Positions 36,005 through 44,556 of a stretch of DNA of 64,000 bases are shown here, in pieces. The notes below the pieces were generated by a model. The model searched no databases. It saw nothing but the letters and a program-made list of their open reading frames with translations, and was not told the origin of the DNA. The position numbers and the translations under genes were made by a program. Each line of letters opens with the position of its first letter. Position 1 is the first letter of the stretch. The stretch comes from Pedobacter riviphilus (lineage in GTDB: Bacteria > Bacteroidota > Bacteroidia > Sphingobacteriales > Sphingobacteriaceae), in contig NZ_CP061171.1 in NCBI RefSeq assembly GCF_014692875.1, positions 5,332,001 through 5,396,000 of the forward strand, written 5' to 3'.

Positions 36005-36033
36005 CAAATGTATATCGACTTTTCCCGATATAC
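36005..36033 (-). promoter_or_regulatory. Near-leaderless promoter overlapped by an ArsR operator
   Basis: On the minus strand TACATTTG (36005-36012) matches TAnnTTTG and ends 4 bp before the ATG, so the transcript would begin almost at the start codon. An inverted repeat GTATATCG-8 bp-CGATATAC (36010-36033) overlaps it and extends upstream, a natural autorepression site. Confidence 0.6.
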
Positions 36034-36144
36034 CAATTAAAAAAATAAAGTTTACAATTGGATGTAAAACTGGGGGATGGTAAAATGAATTGGGTTACGT
36101 GCTGAAAGATTATTTGTTGCATACTATAAACTGATTTTAGAGAA

Positions 36145-36262
36145 CGGTCGTCATTCCCGCGTAGGCGGGAATCTTAATGCAACGTACAAACCCTCCCGCG
36201 GTATTACGATTATCTTCGATGAGCACTTCGTGGTTCCCAATCAAGTTGGGAATGGCATATCG
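36145..36262. repeat. Degraded member of the GTCATTCCC palindrome family
   Basis: Left arm 36145-36180 (GGTCGTCATTCCCGC, GGCGGGAATCTTAATGC) is intact and folds on itself. The right arm survives only as TTCCCAATCAAGTTGGGAATGGC at about 36233-36255, and 50 bp of unrelated sequence lie between. Confidence 0.65.
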
Positions 36263-36390
36263 CTGTGATTGGTCGCTTGATTTTTTGATAAAAACCTCTT
36301 AGAATAAGAATTGGAGATCAGTGTTTTCTCTATTCCTGTGGCTAGTAATTAGGAAAAAAGATAAACGGTAAAATAGTCGAAAAAACAGCT

Positions 36391-36429
36391 AAAAAAGAAC
36401 GGGGATAAATCATACCGACCTATCCCCGT
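36391..36429 (-). terminator. Terminator of the Lys/Ala-rich protein gene
   Basis: A perfect 9-bp stem (ACGGGGATA at 36399-36407, TATCCCCGT at 36421-36429) with a 13-nt loop is followed on the minus strand by TCTTTTTT. It lies about 75 bp after the gene's stop. Confidence 0.7.
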
Positions 36430-36502
36430 CATCTAAATTAACGCTCTCATATATATAAACAACCAAAAAGGTGATTTATTATATTTGATGTAAAATATTT
36501 TT

Positions 36503-37036
36503 TTATTTTTTTTCTGCCGACTTTTTTGCCGCTGCTTTTGCTTTCTTTTCAGCTACTGGAGTCTCTTCGATTGCTTTCGCTGTTTTTTTTGCAGGCGCCT
36601 TAACTTTTTTAACTTCTACAGCCGGTTCTTCAATTGCTTCAGCTTTCTTTGTAGCAGGTGCTTTTGTTTTTTTAACCTCAGCAGGCACTTTTTCTGCTAC
36701 AGCTTCTTTCTTCTTGGCTGGAGCCTTCGCTTTTTTAACTTCGGTAACTGGTGCTTCAACCACAGGTTCTTCTTTAACCTCTACTGCTTTCGGAGCATGG
36801 TCTTGCTGTAGATAGTTTGCCAGGATCTGTCGTAAATATACCTCTGGTTTCGGCATATTGATGATGGTTCCAGGTTCTTTATCCTGAGATTGTTTAATAT
36901 AAGCCGATTTAATTTTGCCCCAATCTTTAGAGTAAAGTCTGATAAACATCTCTACAAATTGTTCATCTGTATATTTTTTAGGCAACCTACCCAGCACTGC
37001 CTGAATTTTTTCTTCTTTTTTATGTAATACCGCCAT
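36503..37036 (-). CDS. Protein with Lys/Ala-rich histone H1-like tail
   Basis: This 177-residue protein starts at ATG 37036 (MAVLHKKEEKIQAVLG). Residues 1-80 form a compact helical domain (YTDEQFVEMFIRLYSKDWGK), and from about 90 to the end it consists of repeats of the type KKxKAPAKK separated by acidic EEPVVE stretches. The tail resembles eukaryotic H1 and Bacteroidota histone-like proteins and suggests nucleic acid binding. No enzymatic motif. The repeats are a likely site of copy-number change. Confidence 0.85.
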   Translation of the reverse strand: MAVLHKKEEKIQAVLGRLPKKYTDEQFVEMFIRLYSKDWGKIKSAYIKQSQDKEPGTIINMPKPEVYLRQILANYLQQDHAPKAVEVKEEPVVEAPVTEVKKAKAPAKKKEAVAEKVPAEVKKTKAPATKKAEAIEEPAVEVKKVKAPAKKTAKAIEETPVAEKKAKAAAKKSAEKK

Positions 37037-37131
37037 CGATTTTATTTTGTACAAAGATAGCCGAATTTTATCATTATCAGTTTTTTGCTGTTTTAGGCAA
37101 AATGGATAGTGTGAGAGATTGAATTTGGCGC

Positions 37132-37530
37132 TTAAAGAGAAGCTGTTATTTCTGCGGCAACCGATTCGGTTCTTCTATTTTTAACCAGCCGTTCGCGGTG
37201 TTTTAATCCCCAATCCCTTAGTTCATCAATTACCCTTTCAAGCGATTCGCTGTAGGGGGTAAGCTCGTAAGTTATGGTAACCGGAGTGGTAGAAAAAACC
37301 TTGCGCACTACAAATTCATTTAATTCCAGATCCTTAAGCTCTTTCGATAATATTTTGGGCGTAATTTCTCCAAGCGATTTTTGGATCTCATTAAAGCGCT
37401 GTGGCCCTTCTTGCAGGGAAAGAATCAAGGGGAGCTTCCACTTGCCATTTAACACATAGAGTGCGTCTTTTACCGCATTTAAACTTGCGGTACAGGTTTC
37501 TTTATTACGGTCTTCTTTTCTTGGTCCCAT
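37132..37530 (-). CDS. HxlR-family regulator
   Basis: This 132-residue winged-helix regulator has CTASLNAVKDALYVLNGKWK with the conserved N-terminal cysteine (about C13) that in redox-sensing members reacts with electrophiles, then the HTH and wing (FNEIQKSLGEITPKILSKEL, TTPVTITYELT). It is transcribed alone on the minus strand. Three operator-like boxes lie directly upstream. The divergent SDR 412 bp away could be a target but is far from these boxes. Confidence 0.92.
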   Translation of the reverse strand: MGPRKEDRNKETCTASLNAVKDALYVLNGKWKLPLILSLQEGPQRFNEIQKSLGEITPKILSKELKDLELNEFVVRKVFSTTPVTITYELTPYSESLERVIDELRDWGLKHRERLVKNRRTESVAAEITASL

Positions 37531-37534
37531 AATA

Positions 37535-37600
37535 CAAAGGTATAAGCTTTCGTAAAGGATACTACTATCTTTTTGGATACTAGTATCTTTTGGATAGTAA
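37535..37600 (-). promoter_or_regulatory. HxlR promoter with three tandem operator-like boxes
   Basis: On the minus strand TACCTTTG (37535-37542) is a TAnnTTTG box 4 bp from the ATG. Upstream lie GGATACTACTATC (37557), GGATACTAGTATC (37575, containing the perfect palindrome GATACTAGTATC) and GGATAGTAAAACTACC (37592), spaced 18 and 17 bp apart, covering the -33 region. Confidence 0.6.
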
Positions 37601-37941
37601 AACTACCTGAGTTTGACCGTCGTACAACAAATGGTTACTTTTTTTATCCTTTCTGCATTTTTTATAGGCTTTTTTACTGATTGTTGATTTCTTCTTGGAA
37701 CTCGATTTTTTTTCTTCTTTAGGGCATTAATATTGTTTACCAACGAATTTTTAACATCGTGCTTATTCTTTTTTCCACTTTTCTTTTGCCGTAAGTTGTA
37801 TCTCTACTGATTAAAATAACAGCAGATTGTATTTAAAAGTTCTGATCAACCAATTGAGCTTTTTAACAAAGTAAATTGAGCCCTAAAGCAAAACTTTGCC
37901 TAGATTATCGACCTACCTTTGATTCATAAAATATAGAAAAA
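37601..37941. other. Spacer without recognisable features
   Basis: AT- and pyrimidine-rich on the plus strand. No frame, hairpin with T-tract or clear TAnnTTTG box was found before the SDR gene. Confidence 0.5.
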
Positions 37942-38820
37942 ATGAAAAAAGTATGGTTTATAACAGGTAGTTCCCGTGGATTAGGACGTGACCTAACAGC
38001 ACAGGTATTGGCAAAAGGTGACTTCGTTGCAGCAACAGCAAGAAATACAGCAGCTTTAAAAGATCTTGTAGAAAAATACCCTGATCAGATTTTTCCGATC
38101 ACTTTAGATGTTACCGATTACGATCAGGTGTATTTGGCAGTAGAATCGGCTGTAGCCCATTTTGGTAAAATAGATGTTTTGGTTAACAATGCTGGTTTTG
38201 GTATTGTTGGTGCAGCAGAAGCTTTTACTGAAGAACAGGTGCGCAGTCAGTTGGAAACAAATTTATATGCACCGATTGAAATTACGAGAGCTGTATTGCC
38301 ATTTATGCGCAAGCAACGTTCGGGCAGAATCCTTCAAATCAGCTCGATAGGCGGGCGGGTAGGGAATGCCGGGGTAAGTATTTACCAGGCTGCAAAGTTT
38401 GGGTTGAGCGGCTTTAGTGAATCCCTTGCAAAAGAGGTAGTGGATTTAGGGATTTATGTAACCTGTGTAGAACCTGGTGGTTTTCGTACCGATTGGGCTG
38501 GTGCCTCAATGTCGTATGCACCACATGTTGAAGGGTACGAGTCTACTGTAAAAAAACGCTCAGATTTTTTCCAAAGTGGTAACTTTATACCGATGGGTGA
38601 TCCGCAAAAAGCAGCGAAAGCCATGTTGGCACTAGTAGAGAACCCTGAACCACCGGTACATTTGGTATTTGGAAGTGAAGCCATTGGAATGCTTAAACAC
38701 GCCGATGCTGCCAGAACTGCCGAAATGGAGAAATGGATGGACATAAGTTTATCAACAGATCATGATGAAGCTGAGAATTTCTTAGCTACTGATTTGGGAA
38801 AATCTTTTACAAAGAGATAA
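37942..38820 (+). CDS. Short-chain dehydrogenase/reductase
   Basis: This 292-residue classical SDR has the cofactor motif TGSSRGLG (residues 8-15), NNAG (about 87-90), the catalytic Ser in ISSIGG, and YQAAK for the Tyr-Lys pair. The longer C-terminus is typical of oxidoreductases in the YkrB/retinol-dehydrogenase-like branch. The AraC-type regulator gene follows on the same strand, separated only by a palindromic repeat, and probably regulates it. Confidence 0.92.
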   Translation: MKKVWFITGSSRGLGRDLTAQVLAKGDFVAATARNTAALKDLVEKYPDQIFPITLDVTDYDQVYLAVESAVAHFGKIDVLVNNAGFGIVGAAEAFTEEQVRSQLETNLYAPIEITRAVLPFMRKQRSGRILQISSIGGRVGNAGVSIYQAAKFGLSGFSESLAKEVVDLGIYVTCVEPGGFRTDWAGASMSYAPHVEGYESTVKKRSDFFQSGNFIPMGDPQKAAKAMLALVENPEPPVHLVFGSEAIGMLKHADAARTAEMEKWMDISLSTDHDEAENFLATDLGKSFTKR

Positions 38821-38828
38821 TTGGTTGT

Positions 38829-38914
38829 ATCGTCATTCCCAACTTGATTGGGAATCTTAATGCATTACCAAGGCTTATTTGCATTAAGATCCCCGTCTGC
38901 ACGGGGATGACGAT
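38829..38914. repeat. Palindromic repeat between SDR and AraC genes
   Basis: Left arm 38829-38863 and right arm 38881-38914 form an imperfect inverted repeat of about 34 bp ending ATCTTAATGC/GCATTAAGAT. Each arm has its own small hairpin (TTCCC/GGGAA and TCCCC/GGGGA). The outer end GACGATGTCTC is shared with the element at 18578. Confidence 0.8.
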
Positions 38915-38945
38915 GTCTCACTATAAATCCATAAATTTGATTAAG

Positions 38946-39749
38946 ATGTCGAATCAAGAGAAACGTCCCCAGATCCTGTATTCCTGCTATGCCCAAAAAA
39001 GCAGCGAGGGCGAACAGTTTATTGCTAACCACTCTGTGGGGTTGGTTATTGCGGGTACTTCTGAGATTTTTATCGGTGGAGAAAAATTTGTTTTTTCTGA
39101 TGGCGATTTTCGTTTTTTCAGGCGGAATCAATTGGCCCGGTATACCAAATACCCACTAGCAGGAGAAGAGTTTAAGTCGATTAGCATTAACATTGATCAG
39201 GATATTCTGCATAGCATCAGCAACGAATATGATTTGCATATGCAAAAGCCCAATCACGATATTAAAGGTCTGGCGTTAGAAACCAATGGCCTTTTGAAGA
39301 ATTATATCGATTCGATATGGCCATATTTAGATGGAAATAACGAGTTTAATCAGGCTTTGATCGATTTAAAAGTTAAAGAAGCGGTAATGATTTTATTGCA
39401 GACCAACCCAATATTAAAAGATGTGCTTTTCGATTTTTCAGAACCTGGAAAAATTGATCTGGAAGCCTATATGAATGCAAATTATAAATTCAACGTAGAT
39501 ATTAACCGTTTTGCTTATTTAACGGGCAGGAGTTTGGCGACTTTTAAAAGGGATTTTGAGAAGATCTTTAACCTTTCGCCCAACCGTTGGCTGCAGAAAA
39601 AGCGCTTGAATGATGCCTATTATCTCCTAACCGAAAAAGGCTGGAAATCATCAGATGTATACCTCGAAGTTGGTTTTAAAGACCTGTCACATTTCTCTTT
39701 CGCCTTTAAAAAAGCTTATGGCATGGCGCCGTCAAGGGTAGGTGTTTAA
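38946..39749 (+). CDS. AraC-family transcriptional regulator
   Basis: This 267-residue regulator has an N-terminal ligand-type domain and a C-terminal double HTH (LTGRSLATFKRDFEKIFNLS, then SSDVYLEVGFKDLSHFSFAF). The frame is open back to 38844, but that part reads through the palindromic repeat; ATG 38946 (MSNQEKRPQILY) is the true start. It lies behind an SDR gene, a frequent arrangement in Bacteroidota. Confidence 0.9.
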   Translation: MSNQEKRPQILYSCYAQKSSEGEQFIANHSVGLVIAGTSEIFIGGEKFVFSDGDFRFFRRNQLARYTKYPLAGEEFKSISINIDQDILHSISNEYDLHMQKPNHDIKGLALETNGLLKNYIDSIWPYLDGNNEFNQALIDLKVKEAVMILLQTNPILKDVLFDFSEPGKIDLEAYMNANYKFNVDINRFAYLTGRSLATFKRDFEKIFNLSPNRWLQKKRLNDAYYLLTEKGWKSSDVYLEVGFKDLSHFSFAFKKAYGMAPSRVGV

Positions 39750-39763
39750 TTTATGCCGCTTTC

Positions 39764-39802
39764 AAAATATAAAAGCCCGTATGAGCAGGGCTTTTATATT
39801 TT
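39764..39802. terminator. Bidirectional terminator between convergent genes
   Basis: A perfect 15-bp stem AAAATATAAAAGCCC (39764-39778) with its complement at 39788-39802 and a 9-nt loop. The A and T runs at the stem ends provide tails in both directions, for the AraC and CDGSH genes. Confidence 0.85.
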
Positions 39803-39811
39803 TAATTGTCA

Positions 39812-40036
39812 TTAAACCTTTTTTGGAGGAAGGTCGAAAGCTATTGCTTCATGCTCAAAATGGCCATTATGTGCACCATCGCAAAAAGGCTTGTTTTTTG
39901 ATAAACCACAACGGCAGATCGAAAGTACTTCTCTACCCTGTAAGCCATAAGCATTTCCATTTCTATCTACAATTTCGAAATCGCCCTCAATTTTAACAGA
40001 GCCGTTATTGTTAATGGTAAGTTTTGTTTTAGACAT
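39812..40036 (-). CDS. CDGSH iron-sulfur domain protein
   Basis: This 74-residue protein binds a [2Fe-2S] cluster through C41, C43, C52 and H56 in CRCGLSKNKPFCDGAH, the complete mitoNEET-type signature. It lacks a membrane anchor, so it is cytosolic. Members serve in electron or cluster transfer; the partner is not evident. The stand-alone gene ends at the shared terminator. Confidence 0.93.
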   Translation of the reverse strand: MSKTKLTINNNGSVKIEGDFEIVDRNGNAYGLQGREVLSICRCGLSKNKPFCDGAHNGHFEHEAIAFDLPPKKV

Positions 40037-40120
40037 GTATGTGTTAGTTTAGTGCAAAACTAAAGCATTGAAATGGTAATTTCTGAACGGTTTTCTATTT
40101 AGAAACATTCTCTTCTTGGT

Positions 40121-40804
40121 CTAAGCCTCTTTTTTAATGACGTAGGCAATCATATCAGTCCTGATCTCGAAACCCAATTTATGATAAAGTTTAATGGCAC
40201 CCTCATTATCATTTCTAACGTGTAAAAACGGTATTTCCGAACGGAGCAGTATCCGTTTAATCTGTTCTTGTAAAATCTTAAAGGCATAACCTTTGCCTAA
40301 ATGATCGGGATGCGTGCAAACGGCACTTACTTCGCGATAAGGGCTGGGATAGAACCGGTGCCCGGCCATAGCAGCCAATTTCCCATCAGCAAATACGCCT
40401 GTGTAATTACTGAGTTCTATGGTTTTGGCCAGAAAAGGCCCTGGTTTAGTCAGCTCTACCAAGTCGATCATTTCTGTAACATGTTCCAGATCAAGGTCTG
40501 TTATTCCTGTTGCATCTGCGGTTGGTACTTCCTTGCCGCGGAAAATAAATTGAAACATATCGATATGGGTTAGCAACTTCCACTGTGCAGGTATTTCGAC
40601 AGGCGTTTTTGAGAAAAATACGAAAAGGCTTTCTGCAGGGCTGATCTGATAAAGGGTGTTTAGATTTTCCTGCGAATTATCTTTCAAACCTGCAAATGCG
40701 GTAATATCTTCGATATAATATTTTACCTCATCAAGGCCTTTTGCAATATGGCTATGTCCGGATGTTAAGGCATAATAAATTGGATTATCCAATAAGTGTT
40801 CCAT
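40121..40804 (-). CDS. GNAT-family N-acetyltransferase
   Basis: This 227-residue protein has a divergent N-terminal half and a C-terminal GNAT fold with the acetyl-CoA loop in VCTHPDHLGKGYAFKIL and the end HVRNDNEGAIKLYHKLGFEI. The two-part form resembles FR47/GCN5-like acetyltransferases. Substrate unknown. It lies alone between the CDGSH gene and an alpha/beta hydrolase on the same strand. Confidence 0.88.
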   Translation of the reverse strand: MEHLLDNPIYYALTSGHSHIAKGLDEVKYYIEDITAFAGLKDNSQENLNTLYQISPAESLFVFFSKTPVEIPAQWKLLTHIDMFQFIFRGKEVPTADATGITDLDLEHVTEMIDLVELTKPGPFLAKTIELSNYTGVFADGKLAAMAGHRFYPSPYREVSAVCTHPDHLGKGYAFKILQEQIKRILLRSEIPFLHVRNDNEGAIKLYHKLGFEIRTDMIAYVIKKEA

Positions 40805-40882
40805 CTGGCAAAGATATTAAATGCTAAATCAGACGAGGGTAATTTTTATGCAGATTAACCTAATACACTCATCGCCGCGTAA

Positions 40883-41665
40883 CTATTGGTTTAAAAAAGT
40901 TTCCACCAGATGCGCCGTAATCTCAATCGTTTTGTTGCTTACATCCGGATTAAGGTTTTCGCCGATCATAGCACCGTGCACACCAGGCAAAATAACCAGT
41001 TGTGCATTGGCAATTAATCTCGACATTTTAACCACGTGTTCGGGCTTGATGACATCCTTGTCTGCCACCATTAAAAGTGTATCGGAGGTAATGCCCCTCA
41101 GGTCATCATCGCTCAGATCGATAAAATCGAGCATGCGCTGTTTGTCCTTTTCGAACATCGTTTGCAGTGCATTTTGATCTGGATTTACGGCTAAAAAAGC
41201 TGCTTTAAGTGGCTCGGGCATATGATCTATAGTTGCATCTCCAAAGCCATTATAAAAACCATCAATTAAGCCTTCGCGTTGATAATTGGCCGAAATGACG
41301 ATGATTTTATTCACCACCGCCCGATGGTGCGCTGCAATATGCAAGGTTGTTGTTCCTCCGTTGCTGAAACCCAGGAAATTGGCTTTTGTTATTTTTAACT
41401 GATTTAATAAAGTGCTTACATCCTTTGCATCCTGCTCAAAAGATTCTGCCTGGTCACGGTCGCTGGTACGTCCATGTGCCTGAAGCTCGACAGCTATGAC
41501 CCGGCCAGATTTTGCCAAAAGCGGAATAAGTTTCCCGAATGTGGACTGGATGGTTGAGCCGCCACCATGTATCAATACCAGCGGAATTTCTCCCTCGCCG
41601 TAAATTTCATAATACATTTTAATGCCATTTACGTTTTCATATCCTGCCTTTTTATATGCTTCCAT
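40883..41665 (-). CDS. Alpha/beta hydrolase
   Basis: This 260-residue hydrolase has the oxyanion-side HGGGS motif, the nucleophile elbow GFSNGG (Ser), and a C-terminal aspartate in LLMVADKDV with histidine in LPGVHGAMIGEN. ATG 41665 (MEAYKKAGYENVNG) is preferred to an upstream TTG at 41695. No signal peptide; substrate unknown. Confidence 0.88.
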   Translation of the reverse strand: MEAYKKAGYENVNGIKMYYEIYGEGEIPLVLIHGGGSTIQSTFGKLIPLLAKSGRVIAVELQAHGRTSDRDQAESFEQDAKDVSTLLNQLKITKANFLGFSNGGTTTLHIAAHHRAVVNKIIVISANYQREGLIDGFYNGFGDATIDHMPEPLKAAFLAVNPDQNALQTMFEKDKQRMLDFIDLSDDDLRGITSDTLLMVADKDVIKPEHVVKMSRLIANAQLVILPGVHGAMIGENLNPDVSNKTIEITAHLVETFLNQ

Positions 41666-41767
41666 CAGTTTTGGTTTAAAATTTTTGCTATACAAATCTA
41701 AATAAGCTATCGGAGAATAAAGTGTTGATAACAGACAAATTTAGGGTGGTTTGAGCCATTTGAAATA

Positions 41768-43021
41768 TTACTTTTTAAGTTTTTTTACTTTTTTGGTGTA
41801 AGCTTCTAAAAATTGATCAATGCCAGTTGCTGCATATCCCAGTAACCTGGAGTTTTCGCCCAGCTCGGAAGAAACTATCGTTGTTTTTTCTCTAATCTGG
41901 GTCATGCAATAAGTGTTTATTGCCTGTTGCATGGGTAATGTGATGTATTGTTTGGCACCTGCAATTTTGCCGCTTAAAATAATCAGTTCGGGATTAAATA
42001 GTTGGATCAGAACGGCTATTCCTTTGCCCATATAAGTACCAACATTAGAGAGCAGCTGAATGGCATATTGATCACCTTTATTTGCTGCTTGAATAATCAA
42101 AGCGGGTTCAATTCTTTTGAGTTCTTCGTTAGAAAGCTTATTAAGCATCGAGTTCTTGCCCGATAAAATGCCTTCTTTTGCCATTTCCGATAGGGCATTC
42201 CCTGATGCGATGGTTTCGAGGCAGCCGTGTTTCCCGCAGTAACAGAGCGCGCCATTCTCCACAAAAGGTATATGGCCCAATTCGCCAGAGAAACCACAGG
42301 TGCCTTGCCTTAGTTTTCCGTCCATTATAATGCCTAAGCCCACGCCCCAATCCATTAACAATACCAGTACATTCTTTTTACCCTTTGCTATTCCGTGGGT
42401 AAATTCTGCCATTGATGAGCCATTCACATCATTTTGGATTACTACAGGCATATTTAGCATTTTTTCAAATGCAGCGCTTAAAGGAATATTTTCGCCATCG
42501 CTTAGGAAATAACTATAATTTTCTCCTTTTTCCGCATCAATTAAACCAGGCATGCCAACACTGCAGCCAATAAACTCCTTACTCCTAATACCTGCCGATT
42601 TTAAGATATCCTGAAGGTGTGTATGTAGGATATTGAAGAAATCAGTCCTGCTTTTTGATATAGGCACCGAAATAGTTTTAACATCCAATACAAAATTATA
42701 GTTGTTATCAATAATGGCTATTTTAGTATGAAATAATTCAATGTCGATACAGAGAATCAGGATCTTTTTATCTTTTAAACGATAAAGATCGGGTTTTCGC
42801 CCACCAATAGATAAACCATATCCCTTCTTTTCTATCCAGCCTTCATCAATCAGGCCAAGCAGAAGCTTCAGAATACTCGGCGTACTCATTTCCATGATCT
42901 CACATAAAGTAGACACTGACGATGGGCCTAAATTAAAAAGATACTTAATGAGCCTGTGCTTTTGGATTGATTGCTTTTCGCTGTTATGCGGAGTTAGTTT
43001 ATTTAATAGGTTAAGATTCAT
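41768..43021 (-). CDS. ROK-family transcriptional repressor
   Basis: This 417-residue protein joins an N-terminal winged HTH (IKYLFNLGPSSVSTLCEIME... STPSILKLLL) to a ROK sugar-kinase-like domain with the zinc motif CYCGKHGCLE and a sugar-binding segment (GCSVGMPGLIDAEKG). Such NagC/Mlc-like repressors respond to sugars or sugar phosphates. It is divergent from the Gfo/Idh/MocA-DUF1080 operon (225 bp between starts) and most likely controls it. I see no clear operator in the spacer. Confidence 0.92.
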   Translation of the reverse strand: MNLNLLNKLTPHNSEKQSIQKHRLIKYLFNLGPSSVSTLCEIMEMSTPSILKLLLGLIDEGWIEKKGYGLSIGGRKPDLYRLKDKKILILCIDIELFHTKIAIIDNNYNFVLDVKTISVPISKSRTDFFNILHTHLQDILKSAGIRSKEFIGCSVGMPGLIDAEKGENYSYFLSDGENIPLSAAFEKMLNMPVVIQNDVNGSSMAEFTHGIAKGKKNVLVLLMDWGVGLGIIMDGKLRQGTCGFSGELGHIPFVENGALCYCGKHGCLETIASGNALSEMAKEGILSGKNSMLNKLSNEELKRIEPALIIQAANKGDQYAIQLLSNVGTYMGKGIAVLIQLFNPELIILSGKIAGAKQYITLPMQQAINTYCMTQIREKTTIVSSELGENSRLLGYAATGIDQFLEAYTKKVKKLKK

Positions 43022-43246
43022 ATTGTTAATTGCACTATTTCGATAAATATAAATAACTTCTATTAAAAATTTATTAAAGTTTTTTTGATACGTAAAGAAA
43101 TCAACGATGTTTTGTCTTTATAATAATTTCTTATTAACATTAACCTTATAATTTTAATCTAACCAGATCGATAAAACCTATGCTCCAGCATCCTAATGCT
43201 TTTGGAACCAAACTATCATGTAAGTTTTTACAACACCAGTAAACAA

Positions 43247-44533
43247 ATGAAAACTAAAGAAGAACCACAAAATGAACAAAACACCAGACGCGATTTTATC
43301 AAAAAATCAGCAATTGGCCTGGCAGCATTTACCATTGTCCCAAGGTATGTATTGGGCGGACAAGGGTATCTTGCCCCGAGCGATAAATTAACTAAGGCTG
43401 TAATAGGCGTTGGGGGAATGGGTAGAGGCCATTTTGGCTACGAGGGCACCCAGGTGGTAGCCATATGTGACGTTGATCAGAACCACCTTAAACAAGCTGC
43501 GGCAATGTTGGATAAAGGTGTAAAAACATTTAGTGATTATAGAGAACTGATACAATTACCTGAAGTAGATATCGTGCACATTGCTACCCCACCACACTGG
43601 CATGGTATAATGGCTGTAGATGCTGCAAATGCAGGAAAAGATATTTGGTGCGAAAAACCAATGACCCATACCATAGGAGAAGGAAAAAGAGTAGTAGAGG
43701 CAGTAAAGCAGCATGGTAGAATGTTTAGGTTAAATACCTGGTTTAGGTTTAAAGATACTTTTTATGGAATGGGCACAACTGTAAAACCGATTAAAAAATT
43801 GGTAGATAGCGGTATGTTAGGCTGGCCTTTAAAAGTAACCGTAAGTAAACATACTGGCTACGATTGGAAATTTTACTGGGTGGGCAAAGATCATTTAGAG
43901 CCCCAGCCTATACCACCAGAATTAGATTACAATGCCTGGTTAGGCCCAGCGCCATATAAACCCTACAATTCACACCGTGTTCACCAAACTTTTAGAGGTT
44001 ATTGGGATTATGATGGTGGTGGATTAAGTGATATGGGGCAACATTATATCGACCCGATTCAATACTTTTTAGGTAAGGATGATACCAACCCCATTTCTGT
44101 AGAGGTTGATGCGCCGCAACAACATACCGATGCGGTAGGCATTTGGCGCAGGATTACCTATACCTACGCCGATGGCTGCCAGATTATTTTAGACGGTGAA
44201 GGTAAAGATGCCAATGTACCTTACATAGAAGGGCCTAAAGGTAAATTGTATCCGGGTTTTAAATCTGATATTCCTGATCTGGAGCGTAAATTGGCACAAT
44301 TCCCTGATCCTGATCCGGAGATCGTAGAATTTTCAGAATCGGTAAGGACGAGGAAGAAATTCGCTTTAAATGAAGAGAACGGACACCGCTCATGCAACAT
44401 TGTAAATATTGGTTTGGCTGCCCTTAGATTGGGAAGATCGTTAAAATTCGACCCGGTTAAGCAAGAATTCGTAGATGATGAGGCTGCTAACAGATTAATT
44501 AATCCCGTAATGCGTGCACCATTTTCTATTTAA
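43247..44533 (+). CDS. Tat-exported Gfo/Idh/MocA-family oxidoreductase
   Basis: This 428-residue protein has a twin-arginine signal (RRDFIKKSAIGLAAFTIV, near residue 15) and then the Rossmann domain (VIGVGGMGRGHFG) and the WCEKPMTH motif with the family's catalytic-site lysine. Exported members in Bacteroidota act on glycosides in the periplasm with a bound NAD. The start ATG 43247 is preferred to 43196 because it places the Tat motif near the N-terminus. First gene of the putative sugar operon; 23 bp before the HEAT-DUF1080 gene. Confidence 0.9.
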   Translation: MKTKEEPQNEQNTRRDFIKKSAIGLAAFTIVPRYVLGGQGYLAPSDKLTKAVIGVGGMGRGHFGYEGTQVVAICDVDQNHLKQAAAMLDKGVKTFSDYRELIQLPEVDIVHIATPPHWHGIMAVDAANAGKDIWCEKPMTHTIGEGKRVVEAVKQHGRMFRLNTWFRFKDTFYGMGTTVKPIKKLVDSGMLGWPLKVTVSKHTGYDWKFYWVGKDHLEPQPIPPELDYNAWLGPAPYKPYNSHRVHQTFRGYWDYDGGGLSDMGQHYIDPIQYFLGKDDTNPISVEVDAPQQHTDAVGIWRRITYTYADGCQIILDGEGKDANVPYIEGPKGKLYPGFKSDIPDLERKLAQFPDPDPEIVEFSESVRTRKKFALNEENGHRSCNIVNIGLAALRLGRSLKFDPVKQEFVDDEAANRLINPVMRAPFSI

Positions 44534-44556
44534 AACATCCCAAAATACAACCCATC

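Noticed and set aside
38844-38945. N-terminal extension of the AraC regulator
   Set aside because: This part reads through a palindromic repeat; ATG 38946 gives the normal start.
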